From Chthoniobacterales bacterium (GTDB lineage: Bacteria; Verrucomicrobiota; Verrucomicrobiia; Chthoniobacterales; DASVRZ01): a stretch of DNA of 64,000 bases. The notes under the pieces are model-generated. The model searched no databases and was not told the DNA's origin. It saw only the letters and a program-made list of their open reading frames with translations. Of the stretch, positions 17,699-26,833 are shown piece by piece. The translations under genes were made by a program, and so were the position numbers. How positions within the stretch are numbered: the stretch's first letter is position 1; each line of letters begins with the position of its first letter. The stretch covers positions 62,001 through 126,000 of the forward strand of contig JBDSQB010000014.1 in NCBI GenBank assembly GCA_039930045.1. Direction: 5' to 3'.

Positions 17699-18751
17699 TT
17701 AGCCCAAGGCTGCATCGCTGGGAAGACTTTGAGCCACTTGTTCGACGCTCACGGCTTCCAGGCAAATAGGGGAGGAATGCACGCAGCGATCGATGCACGG
17801 ACGGTAGGAGCAGACATCGCAAGCGATCACGCGCGCGGCGTTTTCATAAGGCGCAAACCAGCTGGGATTGGCGGATCCAAAGATGGTCCAGACCGGTTTT
17901 CCCAAGGAGGCAGCCAGGTGGGACACGAGGGAATCGTTGCAAAGAACGGCGTCCGCAGCCTGAACGAGAGAGAGCAATTCGTCGAAATCGTGCGCCCGTA
18001 ACGAGAGATGATCAGGGTTGTCAGAAATCAGGGCATGACTATCCGGCGGCTCAATAAGAATGGAAGTCCGCTCTCTAAAAGTGGTGTTTAGGAGATGTTG
18101 AAAACGGTCGAGCGGCCATCTTTTGGTGGCTAGGCGACCGCCAGGATGAATTAGCCAGAGTTTCCGGTTGGGATTGCGAAATGCGCTGGCTTTTACATGT
18201 GGCGTTACTTGGAACCAAGGCGTTGTCGGATTCCATTGGAGACCGGCGGCCACGGTGAGTTGTTGCCAATCCTTGAGGTGCGATTGCTGATAGTCGGCCC
18301 GCTGTAAAGGATGGGTGAGTGGCGCAAAATATCCCAAAAACTGGCCCAGTTTCATACGCCGCCGCCGCCACGGACGTTCGTGGGCGTAGAAGTTTTGCTG
18401 ATTTACCGGAAAGCTGAATGTCTGCGTTGCTCCTGCCTGCCTCATGAGTGCATGAACGCGCGAATCTGCCCACACGCAATAAGCTTGAGCGGGCTTCAAC
18501 TCGTGGAGGGTTTTTCGAAGGGCAATGAGCCGTCGTAGGCTGACGAGTTTCGCGATTCCCTTCAGCTCCCACCACGGCTCCCACGGGTGGATCTGATTGA
18601 GGGGGAGGAATTTACGAAAAATATCCACGGAGCCGTTCCGGCAAATTACATGCAACTCCCGTGTGTTTTCCCGACGCATCGCGCGCACAAATGGAACGCT
18701 CAAAACCGCGTCGCCAAGGTGATGCAACTCAAATAGAAGCACGGAAATCAT
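17699..18751 (-). CDS. Glycosyltransferase family 9 (heptosyltransferase-like)
   Basis: 350 residues from the ATG at 18751, which overlaps the upstream GT2 stop by 4 bp (ATGA). GT9 motifs include FELHHLGDAVLSVPFVRAM at the N-terminus and, in the nucleotide-sugar domain, IHPGGRLATKRWPLDRFQHL and LCNDSLVSHLAASLGKPVW with GSANPSWFAPY. The Cys-rich end CDVCSYRPCIDRC is common in heptosyltransferases. Such enzymes transfer ADP-heptose or another sugar at the inner face of the membrane. In this operon it probably acts on the exopolysaccharide rather than on LPS core (inference). Confidence 0.85.
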   Translation of the reverse strand: MISVLLFELHHLGDAVLSVPFVRAMRRENTRELHVICRNGSVDIFRKFLPLNQIHPWEPWWELKGIAKLVSLRRLIALRKTLHELKPAQAYCVWADSRVHALMRQAGATQTFSFPVNQQNFYAHERPWRRRRMKLGQFLGYFAPLTHPLQRADYQQSHLKDWQQLTVAAGLQWNPTTPWFQVTPHVKASAFRNPNRKLWLIHPGGRLATKRWPLDRFQHLLNTTFRERTSILIEPPDSHALISDNPDHLSLRAHDFDELLSLVQAADAVLCNDSLVSHLAASLGKPVWTIFGSANPSWFAPYENAARVIACDVCSYRPCIDRCVHSSPICLEAVSVEQVAQSLPSDAALG

Positions 18752-19608
18752 CGCAGCCAAGTGAAGCGTTGCCTCCACATCGTCGTTGGGTGAGGAACTG
18801 AAAATGCGGTTCGTTTTTCAGGACTGTCTTTTGTGTAAATCGAATATTCGAAAGGTTGTTGCTGATAAATTCCGCCCAGCCAGCGGCGCAGACGATGATG
18901 GACAGCGATAAGCGGCACGGAGGCGCGCTCCCAAAGCGGAGCCTGATCGCGCAGGCGGTTTCGCTCGCCATTACTGGCGGCAGTCCCCCCAAGATTGCTG
19001 CCGGTATCGACAAAGACTGAGGCGAAATCGGGAATCGCGGCCATTTTCACGCCTTTCCGGAGACAGCGCAAAATCCATTCGGCATCGCCGACCGCCTTCC
19101 ATGCAGGATCAAAATACAAGCCGTGCTCGTCCAACAGTCGCCGTCGAAAAAAGGTCGAGCAGGTAAAAGTGCTAAGATGGCAGACGCGGGTGTGCGCGGG
19201 TAGCGGCGGCAGTACTTTTCGGCTGCAAAGGTAGCGCCCGTGGTCATCCACGACGATGAGACCGGCGAAAAGCATGTCGATGTCCAGGTTTTTGGCGAAA
19301 AAATCGGACACTTTAGCCAATGTGCCGGGCAGATATTGTTCGTCGCAGTTGAGATAGGAAACGATCTCGCCCGTGGTTCGGCGCAACCCGCGATTGATGG
19401 CGTCATACATGCCGTTGTCCTTTTCGATAAACGCCGTGAGATGAGGCTGGCAGGCCAGCATTTCTGCGGTTCCATCGCTTGAGCAGGCATCCTGGATAAC
19501 GTGCTCGATCTGTAGTTCCGACGTTTGCTGATCGGCCACAGAACGAATAGCGAGTTGCAGCCATTCGACTTGCTGAAAACTAGGTGTGACTACTGAGAAA
19601 GTCGTCAT
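18748..19608 (-). CDS. Glycosyltransferase family 2
   Basis: 286 residues. The GT-A fold is shown by FSVVTPSFQQVEWLQLAIRS at the N-terminus, IQDACSSDGTAEML, KDNGMYDAINRGLRRTTGEI and the metal-site region SYLNCDEQYLPGTL. Family 2 enzymes of this type (WcaA-like) add one sugar from a nucleotide donor to the growing repeat unit. It overlaps the upstream fusion gene and the downstream GT9 gene by 4 bp each, so translation is coupled across this part of the operon. Confidence 0.88.
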   Translation of the reverse strand: MTTFSVVTPSFQQVEWLQLAIRSVADQQTSELQIEHVIQDACSSDGTAEMLACQPHLTAFIEKDNGMYDAINRGLRRTTGEIVSYLNCDEQYLPGTLAKVSDFFAKNLDIDMLFAGLIVVDDHGRYLCSRKVLPPLPAHTRVCHLSTFTCSTFFRRRLLDEHGLYFDPAWKAVGDAEWILRCLRKGVKMAAIPDFASVFVDTGSNLGGTAASNGERNRLRDQAPLWERASVPLIAVHHRLRRWLGGIYQQQPFEYSIYTKDSPEKRTAFSVPHPTTMWRQRFTWLR

Positions 19609-21485
19609 AGCGTCACTGTTCTTTCATTCAGCCCGGCAAATAACTGGACATACTGTTCCGCCACACGATCCCAGCTGTAAATGTCTCTTGCTCGCTGCAA
19701 GGCACTCTCCCGCAGTTGTTTACAACGTATTTCATCACCTGCCAGGATGGTGATTTTCTCTGCCAACGTGTTTTCCGCAGTGTCGCCAAAGGCAAATGCC
19801 TCCCCGGAATCGCCGATCACTTCGCGAGTTGCAGGAGATTCTCGGAACAAGATCGCATTGCCGAAACCCATTTGGTCTAAAAGGACGAGACGGGTGGCCT
19901 CAATGGCGGCTGGAAGGACGAAAAACCGGCAGTTTTGGCTCAAGGCCCGGTATCCCTCACCGAAGACGGCGCCGGTAAAAATCATCGTCTCAGTCGCCAG
20001 ACTTTGAAGCTGCGCATAATACTCAGACTCGTATCCGTGCGAGCCCACGATGACCAGCGGTAGCAGAACCCCGGAACGCGCATAGGCTCGCATCAGCAGG
20101 TCAGCGTCGTTTTCGGGCGATAAACGCGATACAAACAAGATGTAATTCCGTGGCTGCAATCCCCATTTTTCCAGCTCAGTCAGCGGCGCCGGGGGAACAT
20201 CGACATTGGCTCCGTAGGCAATGTATTGCGGCTGGTAGATATACTGTTTTCGGTAATGTTCGACGACCGTCAGATTGTCGGCAATCACGCGGTCGCAGAG
20301 TTGCATGGCCCAGCGTTCACTTTCTTGCAGCCACCAGCGGGCGAACCCGCTCCATTTGGGACGCTTGTAATCAATGCCATCGACGTTGATGACCAATTTT
20401 CGACCGCCTAGCCGCAGCAAACCAGCCAGACAGGAATTTCCCACCCCGCAGAGGTAAACAACGTCGTAATCGCAGGTCATGGCGTGCAGCGACGATAGCA
20501 AAGTGTGGAGGATCGTTTCCGTGCTGCGAATTCGGATCGTCGGAATGTAAATCAGGCGCATTCCGCGATGTTCGCGAGGCTTTTCCGGGTAGTAATTCGA
20601 GCGATTGTAAACGGAAACATTGTAGCCGCGTTCGACCAGTCGGCCGCCCAATTCATCGACGACTGTTTCAAACCCCGCATAACGTGCAGGCACGCCGCGG
20701 GAACCGAGAAACGCGATTTTTTTACCCGGTGCAGATTCCCTAACCGGACGGAGCGTATCCTGAATTAAGTATCTCAGGAACAACGAGTTGTACTTAAAAT
20801 AGCGCGGCCAAAGACGGGTGGGTTCCTGATACAGACGGTAGGCCCAAGTGAGGCCGTTATTTTGCATCCAGTCCGGCGCATACGGGCGTCTCCCGGCCAG
20901 GAGTTCGAAGGCATCACCCACGGCAAAAAAGGTTCCTCGACTGAAGTGCGTTTGCTGCTCGATGATCCAGCGTTCCTGCCTTTCTCCACCGAGCGCGACC
21001 CAGATGAAGTCGGCGCCGGACTCCGCAATCAACCGCGCATGTTCACCATGGTCTTCCTCGGTCCAAGTGCGAAAGGGAGGTGAAAACGCACCAGCAATGA
21101 CGATATTGGGTCGGATTTTTTTGGCTGCTTCGACCAATTCCGCCAGACAGGACTCGGTGGAGCCGAAGAAAAAATGCCGCAGCGAAGGAGGTGCGTTTTC
21201 GAGCGCGTAACGCATGAAATACGGGCCGTAAACGCGATCTTTCAGCCCGGCGCCCTCGCGATTCATCATCCAGACAACCGGCATACCGTCAGGCAAAACC
21301 AAGTCGAACGACTGCATGATTGCATTGAAAGTCGTGTCTTTCCGGGCAGCGGCGATGAGGTGCGTGTTGCAGGCGGAAACAGCGGACGGGCGGTTCAATT
21401 GCGCCAGACGCAGGGCCTCGTCCAAGCCAGTTTGATAATCCACGCAAGCGACCGGCACACCCAGCACTGGGACGGTCTTTAGCAT
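19605..21485 (-). CDS. Fusion of WecG/TagA/CpsF glycosyltransferase and DUF1972 GT4 glycosyltransferase
   Basis: 626 residues in two enzymes. Residues about 1-245 are a WecG/TagA/CpsF (GT26) domain: NTHLIAAARKD, the catalytic-Asp motif VLPDGMPVVWMM and WVALGGERQERWI. Residues about 255-626 are a retaining GT4-type enzyme beginning with a DUF1972 domain (IAFLGSRGVPARYAGFETVV, SVYNRSNYYPEK), then the donor-binding half with ILFVSRLSPENDADLLMRAY and FVLPAAIEATRLVLLDQMGFGNAIL. I see no stop codon or frameshift between the halves. Both are usually separate genes of exopolysaccharide clusters. It would add two successive sugars to the lipid-linked unit (inference). A 4-bp overlap couples it to the next GT2 gene. 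Confidence 0.88.
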   Translation of the reverse strand: MLKTVPVLGVPVACVDYQTGLDEALRLAQLNRPSAVSACNTHLIAAARKDTTFNAIMQSFDLVLPDGMPVVWMMNREGAGLKDRVYGPYFMRYALENAPPSLRHFFFGSTESCLAELVEAAKKIRPNIVIAGAFSPPFRTWTEEDHGEHARLIAESGADFIWVALGGERQERWIIEQQTHFSRGTFFAVGDAFELLAGRRPYAPDWMQNNGLTWAYRLYQEPTRLWPRYFKYNSLFLRYLIQDTLRPVRESAPGKKIAFLGSRGVPARYAGFETVVDELGGRLVERGYNVSVYNRSNYYPEKPREHRGMRLIYIPTIRIRSTETILHTLLSSLHAMTCDYDVVYLCGVGNSCLAGLLRLGGRKLVINVDGIDYKRPKWSGFARWWLQESERWAMQLCDRVIADNLTVVEHYRKQYIYQPQYIAYGANVDVPPAPLTELEKWGLQPRNYILFVSRLSPENDADLLMRAYARSGVLLPLVIVGSHGYESEYYAQLQSLATETMIFTGAVFGEGYRALSQNCRFFVLPAAIEATRLVLLDQMGFGNAILFRESPATREVIGDSGEAFAFGDTAENTLAEKITILAGDEIRCKQLRESALQRARDIYSWDRVAEQYVQLFAGLNERTVTL

Positions 21486-21509
21486 GACGGAAAGAGAGGA
21501 AGCATGAGA

Positions 21510-22406
21510 TTATTTGACGCCGGCGGGCTTGCCGCTGATGGCACCTTTCCAGAGACAGACGACTATTCGTGTGAGGGAGGCGAGATTCCACCCAAAAGTT
21601 CGGAAATACCGCCGCGCATTGCCGGGAAGGTAGGACATTAAGTGGTCGCTGCTCGGATGATGAAAGGAAAGATAAGCCAGATTTTGCAGCAGTGAGTCGA
21701 ATTTCTTCCGGTGGGAAGCCGCTGCTGGCTCTGTCGCGATCGGAGGCAAATGAATGACAAAGACATCGGGCAAAAACAGACCGCCGCCAAATGCCGCCAG
21801 CCGCATGGAATATTCCAAGTCCTCCCCCAGCATCCAGAAATCGGTGCGATAAAAGCCTGCGGCATCCACTGCGTCGCGCCGCACCAGTAGACAGGCACCC
21901 GTGCACCAGACGAATGGAAGTGGCTCTTTCCCAAGGAGTTGGGTCGAATCGGACGCGCTCTGGACTTGGCGGATTTTTTTCCGCAATTGGACCTTCTTCG
22001 GCTCTGGAAACGCCCAAATTTTTGCATTTGAGTCCAATAGCATTGGGCAGGTGATCACCGCCTTGGCGGAGGCTTGGACTAGTTTTTCGATGGCTTCCAC
22101 GGGAAGAACGACATCGTCGTCGAGAACCAGAAAATGGGTGGTGCCGGGCAGCCGGACGAGGGCGGCCTGCATCCCGCGCTTCCAACCAGTACCTGGTCCC
22201 GGGTTATCCGGTGAGGCCATGTAAAACGTGTTCAGGGATGACTCCGCGACGACGGTTTCCGTGGCCGCGCTGGCCGCGTTATCGACGATAACAATCAAAG
22301 TCGGCTGCCGCGTGGAAGCCTCCAGCGATTGTAAAAGCCGCACCAGCTCCGGGTCGCGTCGAAACGTCACCACGACGGCGGCGATCTGGGTGGAAGACGT
22401 GGACAT
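21510..22406 (-). CDS. Glycosyltransferase family 2 (galactofuranosyltransferase-like)
   Basis: 298 residues. The GT-A domain begins AAVVVTFRRDPELVRLLQSL, continues with IVIVDNAASAATETVV and DNPGPGTGWKRGMQAAL, and has the DxD-type motif in FLVLDDDVVLPVEAIE. A later CTGACLLVRRDAVDAAGFYR and FWMLGEDLEYSMRLA are typical of rhamnosyl/galactofuranosyl GT2 enzymes. It is the first gene of the minus-strand exopolysaccharide operon, 24 bp upstream of the WecG fusion. It is divergent from the YfhO-like gene. Confidence 0.87.
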   Translation of the reverse strand: MSTSSTQIAAVVVTFRRDPELVRLLQSLEASTRQPTLIVIVDNAASAATETVVAESSLNTFYMASPDNPGPGTGWKRGMQAALVRLPGTTHFLVLDDDVVLPVEAIEKLVQASAKAVITCPMLLDSNAKIWAFPEPKKVQLRKKIRQVQSASDSTQLLGKEPLPFVWCTGACLLVRRDAVDAAGFYRTDFWMLGEDLEYSMRLAAFGGGLFLPDVFVIHLPPIATEPAAASHRKKFDSLLQNLAYLSFHHPSSDHLMSYLPGNARRYFRTFGWNLASLTRIVVCLWKGAISGKPAGVK

Positions 22407-22453
22407 GGCGGGGAAGATTACATGGCGATCACAAGTCTTCTCAAGCGCCGTTA

Positions 22454-24826
22454 ATGCTTTCAGTAGCCCGCCTAAACCGGAGAATAATCTCGACGCTTTT
22501 CCTTAAACCGGCGAAGACATCGCCAGCCGCTATGCAGGATTTCACTCCAAACCTTGCCAGCGAACGGCTTCAGACTCGACTGGGAATTTTATTACTCACC
22601 CTCGTGGTTACCATCTGGTTTTCACCTTGGTGGCTTGGCGGACGGGTGCTGGCTCCATTGGATTTGCCGGGCGGTGTAATGCAGCCGTGGGCAAAGGTTT
22701 CCGACAGTCCCGCCGTACATAATCACTTCGTCACGGACGCTGTCACTCAGTATCTGCCATACCGATTGTTTGCTGAAAAAAGCTACCGCGAGGATGGATA
22801 CATCGGGTGGTGCTCGCTCACTTTTCAAGGATTTCCCCAAGACGCAAACACCATGGGGCTGTTCAGCGATTGGACCATGCAACTGCATCGCGGGCTGCCA
22901 TTCTGGACGGCCTGGCACTTGGGTTTGGCGGGGCAATTTCTCATAGCGGGTTGCGGGATGCTCTATTTTCTAAGGCAGCGCGGAGCCAGCGCGCCAGCGG
23001 CCTGGGCAGGAGCCATGGCTTGGATGGGAAATGCGCAATTCGTCATCTGGATCTATCACCGCTGGGCGCTAAGTGCGTTCTGCTGGCTGCCGTGGGTGTT
23101 GTGGTCGCTGGATCGTGCGGTCAGATCGAAGAAAATGAACGTGAGTCCCGCCATTTTTCTGTCTCTGGCGTTTTGTGGAGGCACGCTGCAACACGCCGCT
23201 TTTATCTCACTGGCGTATGGAATCATCGCGCTGGGTCTGGTCATCGAGGGGTACGACGCGCCGCTGAGAAGAATCCAACTCCTGCGGCTCACGCTCTGGT
23301 TTGTTGCCGGTCTTGGGCTGGCGGCATTTTACCTTATTCCAGCGACTGGTGCCTTTTGGCAAAACCTTCAGCTTGGCAATCTGCGCGGGCAACTCGGGTA
23401 TGCCGGAGGGTGGCGACAGCCGTTTCTTAACCTGGTGAGCTATCCCATGACCATCTTCCCGTGGGTTCTGGGCCGGGTCAGCACCTTGGATCTTTGGAAA
23501 CTCGGCCAGATGAGTCTGATCGATCTCGGCTGGTTTGGTTTTGGCCCGACTTTGATCGCCGTGCTGGCCATTTTCTGGAAAAAAACGCCGCTCACACCGC
23601 GACTTCTGATGATCGCCGGCTGGGTCATTCCGCTCACTCCACTAGTCGGTCCGCTCTATCATCGTGTGATTCTTCTGAGCGTTTTAGGCGGCGTCTGGAG
23701 CTTCTGCTGTTTTCTGGAAAATGACAGGTCGGATGGAAAATTCTCCCGCTGGAGTTGGAAAATAGCCGGCATCGCTGTGCTTCTCTGGCTCGCTGCCAGT
23801 ATCGGCATCGCCAGTTATGGCGAGCAGATTTACCGCCGGATTCTGCCAGCCGTTCTCCATGCCTCCACCGGCAGCCAATTCGGGATTTTCACCGATTGGA
23901 CTGCTGACCGCACCCGGCGGTTTCTCCTAGAATCGGTCATTTGGAGTGGAACCAAAATCCCCTGGGTGGCCTCGGCGCTGATCACGCTGGCACTCGTGCA
24001 AAAATGGAGCCGCTTAAACCATCTTCGCTGGTTGCTGGGAATGATCATCGCGATGGAAGTCAGTCTCTTTTTCATGGATTGGACCACTTGGAGCCCGATG
24101 CCGGCCACGCCTGCAAATCTTCTGCCATATTCCAAACTCGTGGACAGACTCTCGCAGGAGGTGAGGCCGGGCCAGTTGCTCTATCAAGCAGAGGTCGGGC
24201 CGCTTTATTTATCAGGTGCGTATATTTCCAAACTGCTGCTGCCGCCCAATTCACTCATGCCTCGTGGCATTCCGGTGCTCACGGGTTACGAAAGTATCAT
24301 GCCACCACGCATCTGGCAAAACCGCCAGTTTGTGACGAGTCCCGAAGTGCTCAGTGAGATCGGGGTGACTCATGTTTTACTGCCCGCAGACCAAGCCGCT
24401 CCCTTGGGCTGGAGTTTCATCTTTATGGAAGAGGGGCGCAGTCTTTGGCGAAATCCATCCGCCCAGCCGTATTATTCAGCGTGGGCAGAAGGTGTGACTT
24501 CGCCAGTGACCATTGAGCCGAGTCTGCAAACTGAGAATCATCGGCTGCTTCCAGTCGGGCCACATACGACTCAGATTCATATCTTGGAAAACTGGAACTC
24601 TGGCTGGCGCTATCGCGTGGCGTCAGGGAATTGGATCCCGGTTCAGAAAGGTTCGGATGGAAGTCAGGTCCTCCGGCTCCCTAAATTGGACTCCGCAACC
24701 ACAGTGGAAATGCGATATTTTCCCCAGTGGTTTGGCTGGCCGGGAATCGTTAGCGCCTGCACAGCGGGCTGGCTGATACTACTTAAAGTCCTGCGGCGTG
24801 AGCCAAGAAAAAAGGCGCAGAATTGA
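22454..24826 (+). CDS. YfhO-like polytopic membrane protein (probable GT-C glycosyltransferase)
   Basis: 790 residues (ATG at 22532 is an alternative start giving 764; neither has a Shine-Dalgarno). A first membrane span (LGILLLTLVVTIWFSPWWL) is followed by an extracytoplasmic loop with acidic residues and TDAVTQYLPYR. Ten or more further spans follow, with HRWALSAFCWLPWVLWSLDR between the middle ones. A C-terminal soluble domain (about 560-760) precedes a last span. This is the YfhO architecture, thought to use lipid-linked sugars outside the membrane. It sits back-to-back with the exopolysaccharide operon, so a role in modifying that polymer is plausible (inference). Its stop codon lies inside the loop of a terminator. 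Confidence 0.78.
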   Translation: MLSVARLNRRIISTLFLKPAKTSPAAMQDFTPNLASERLQTRLGILLLTLVVTIWFSPWWLGGRVLAPLDLPGGVMQPWAKVSDSPAVHNHFVTDAVTQYLPYRLFAEKSYREDGYIGWCSLTFQGFPQDANTMGLFSDWTMQLHRGLPFWTAWHLGLAGQFLIAGCGMLYFLRQRGASAPAAWAGAMAWMGNAQFVIWIYHRWALSAFCWLPWVLWSLDRAVRSKKMNVSPAIFLSLAFCGGTLQHAAFISLAYGIIALGLVIEGYDAPLRRIQLLRLTLWFVAGLGLAAFYLIPATGAFWQNLQLGNLRGQLGYAGGWRQPFLNLVSYPMTIFPWVLGRVSTLDLWKLGQMSLIDLGWFGFGPTLIAVLAIFWKKTPLTPRLLMIAGWVIPLTPLVGPLYHRVILLSVLGGVWSFCCFLENDRSDGKFSRWSWKIAGIAVLLWLAASIGIASYGEQIYRRILPAVLHASTGSQFGIFTDWTADRTRRFLLESVIWSGTKIPWVASALITLALVQKWSRLNHLRWLLGMIIAMEVSLFFMDWTTWSPMPATPANLLPYSKLVDRLSQEVRPGQLLYQAEVGPLYLSGAYISKLLLPPNSLMPRGIPVLTGYESIMPPRIWQNRQFVTSPEVLSEIGVTHVLLPADQAAPLGWSFIFMEEGRSLWRNPSAQPYYSAWAEGVTSPVTIEPSLQTENHRLLPVGPHTTQIHILENWNSGWRYRVASGNWIPVQKGSDGSQVLRLPKLDSATTVEMRYFPQWFGWPGIVSACTAGWLILLKVLRREPRKKAQN

Positions 24827-24840
24827 ATCTGCGCCTTTTC
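24808..24840. terminator. Bidirectional Rho-independent terminator
   Basis: The stem AAAAGGCGCAG (24810-24820) pairs with CTGCGCCTTTT (24829-24839) around an 8-nt loop, with A-runs on the left and T-runs on the right. It can therefore end both the YfhO-like gene (plus strand) and the secreted-protein gene at 24863-25633 (minus strand). The TGA stop of the plus-strand gene (24824-24826) lies inside the loop. Confidence 0.85.
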
Positions 24841-24862
24841 TGATAAAGATCTGACTTGCCGA

Positions 24863-25633
24863 TTAGTTCACCGGGGTCGTGTCGGGGACAATGCCGCCGT
24901 TGGTTGCTGGCGGGAAGACGAAGGGAGCTGGAACTGGACGGCCGGTTGGGCTGAAGACCACTTCGTCAGAGGGTGCGCTGGTGTCGTTGCCGCCGGCACT
25001 GGCACCGGCTTCGGCAATGGCGCTGGCAAATTGGGGAGCCGCCTCAGACGCGGCGCTCACGATTCGATCGGCGCAACGGCCGTTCAGAGTACGAATGACA
25101 TCGGTGACAATGTCGGTGACAAGCCTCTGCGATGGATCAGTGCCGAGAGCTTCGATGGCCACGCGAGTGAAGGCCGCGGCGCAATCGCAGTTGAAGCCAT
25201 ATTCCCCACGACGATCATCAACATCATTTCTGTTACGGCCATCGCGGCGGTTCTCAGCCGTTGAGCAAGTGGAGCAGGTGACCGCCGAATGGACGATCGC
25301 GACAATGAGGTCGCGGGGAGCTGTCTTTGGATCGCCCAATGCGGTGATCGCGGTGCGGACGATTTCTTTGTGAATGGCCAGACCGCGTGTGCGGGACATG
25401 GCGGCGCAGACGATTTCAGGAGCTTGTTTCTTGTGTTCGCCCACGGATTTGTAAACGGCCCGCAGAATCACATCGTCTTTGATGACGCTTTTGTTCATCG
25501 CCGAGGCGGGAAGCGCGGCCACTAGCAACTCGTCTCCAGTGGCGGCTTGGAGCGATGTCGCCATCAGGCTCAAAGTCAAAACAGCTAGGAAAGAATAAAG
25601 AACTTTAGCGAACGGACGAGATGTGATGTTCAT
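24863..25633 (-). CDS. Secreted protein of unknown function with Cys motifs
   Basis: 256 residues; I do not recognise a family. A signal peptide is clear (about 1-31, KVLYSFLAVLTLSLMATSLQA). The mature part is mainly helical and Ala-rich, with repeating patterns such as KEIVRTAITALGDPKTAPRD and TRVAIEALGTDPSQRLVTDI, suggesting two related helical modules. Between them is a CSTCS motif, a charged Arg/Asp/Asn-rich loop, and CDC, four cysteines that could bind a metal or form disulfides. The tail is Pro-rich (RPVPAPFVFPPATNGG) without a membrane span, so it is not an exosortase substrate. It is flanked by the terminator at 24808-24840 and by tRNA-Gly. Confidence 0.7.
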   Translation of the reverse strand: MNITSRPFAKVLYSFLAVLTLSLMATSLQAATGDELLVAALPASAMNKSVIKDDVILRAVYKSVGEHKKQAPEIVCAAMSRTRGLAIHKEIVRTAITALGDPKTAPRDLIVAIVHSAVTCSTCSTAENRRDGRNRNDVDDRRGEYGFNCDCAAAFTRVAIEALGTDPSQRLVTDIVTDVIRTLNGRCADRIVSAASEAAPQFASAIAEAGASAGGNDTSAPSDEVVFSPTGRPVPAPFVFPPATNGGIVPDTTPVN

Positions 25634-25692
25634 AATGGCAGGTGAGAAATGGGGGATCGTGGAATGAGTGCCGGACTGAGTGAACTGAGTTT

Positions 25693-25766
25693 TGGAGCGG
25701 GTAGCGGGAATCGAACCCGCATGGCTAGTTTGGAAGACTAGAACTTTACCACTAAGCTATACCCGC
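25693..25766 (-). tRNA. tRNA-Gly (anticodon UCC)
   Basis: A 74-nt cloverleaf on the minus strand including the encoded CCA (25693-25695). The 7-bp acceptor stem GCGGGTA/TACCCGC is perfect. The anticodon stem CTAGT/ACTAG encloses the loop CTTCCAA (anticodon TCC), and the T-arm GCGGG-TTCGATT-CCCGC is perfect. No intron is present. Confidence 0.97.
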
Positions 25767-25856
25767 TTGTATTTCGGAGTATTCTGCCGGTGAAAACGCT
25801 TTTAGCAAGTACTTTAGTGCTTTTCGAGACAATGTCCGACAGATTGCCTCGCCAAA

Positions 25857-26753
25857 ATGGGTCCTGCCATTCTCACAGCATTTCTTTTTGCCTTGTCGGC
25901 CATCTTCGGTAGTCGTTCCGCGCGGGTTTTTGGCTCCACCACGGCCAATCTGGGCCGCGTGATCGTCGCGCTGGCGATGCTGGGACTGTGGGCGTTTACG
26001 TTTGGGAAAGGATTACATGGAGCTGGCATTTACTGGCTGATGTTCAGCGGCTGCATCGGGTTTGGCTTTGGCGACATGGCTTTGTTTGGAGCCCTGCCGA
26101 GAATCGGGCCGCGGCTGTCACTTTTGCTCACCCAGTGCCTGGCCGGTCCGGTGGCGGGATTGGTCGAATGGGTCTGGCTAAAGCAAAAAATTTCTTTTCC
26201 CGAGGGAATTTGCGGGGCTGTCATACTGATCGGAGTCGCCGTCGCGCTGTTTCCCAGTGGCAAAACCCCGGTTCATCGCTTCTTCTGGAGCGGAGTCGGT
26301 TTCGGGGTTCTCTCCGCGTTGGGGCAGGGGACCGGCGCTGTCCTGAGTCGCAAGGCCAATTGGATCAACCTCGCCGCCGCCACGCCCATTGACGGTGGCA
26401 CAGCGGCCTTTCAGCGCATGCTCGGTGGCTTCCTCATCACCGCGATTTTGATCCTCAGCCTCAAGCGCGGCGGCAGGATAGGCTTTCTCGCCCCTGAAAC
26501 TGGCCAGCTTCGCCGCGGCTGGCATTACATTCTGATCAACGGCCTCGTCGGTCCGTCGATCGGCGTCGGCTTCTACCAATTCGCCCTCTCCACCACCCCG
26601 AGCGCCATCGTTTTGGCCATTGTCGCAACCAGCCCGGTCATCGTTATGCTCCTGCAATACTTCATGGGAGAGGAAAAACCCGGCGCACTCTCCATCGCTG
26701 GCGCTTTCGTGGCTGTGGGCGGGGCCATCGTGCTGGCGACGATGAAAAGCTAA
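25857..26753 (+). CDS. EamA/DMT-family transporter
   Basis: 298 residues with ten predicted membrane spans in two EamA repeats (about 1-135 and 150-298). The pattern is typical of the drug/metabolite transporter superfamily: LTAFLFALSAIFGSRSARVF at the start, FGFGDMALFGALPRIGPRLS and GLVGPSIGVGFYQFALSTTP near matching repeat ends, and a last span ALSIAGAFVAVGGAIVLATM. Substrates of such transporters cannot be predicted from sequence; amino acids and metabolites are common. It is separated from the downstream rhodanese by 80 bp. Confidence 0.85.
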   Translation: MGPAILTAFLFALSAIFGSRSARVFGSTTANLGRVIVALAMLGLWAFTFGKGLHGAGIYWLMFSGCIGFGFGDMALFGALPRIGPRLSLLLTQCLAGPVAGLVEWVWLKQKISFPEGICGAVILIGVAVALFPSGKTPVHRFFWSGVGFGVLSALGQGTGAVLSRKANWINLAAATPIDGGTAAFQRMLGGFLITAILILSLKRGGRIGFLAPETGQLRRGWHYILINGLVGPSIGVGFYQFALSTTPSAIVLAIVATSPVIVMLLQYFMGEEKPGALSIAGAFVAVGGAIVLATMKS

Positions 26754-26833
26754 AGGAAATCCATCCGCCGCGCTTGCTCCGTTCTTTCGCCGACCTTATT
26801 ATTGGCCCGCCACCCATTTAGCTCCTCAATTTT

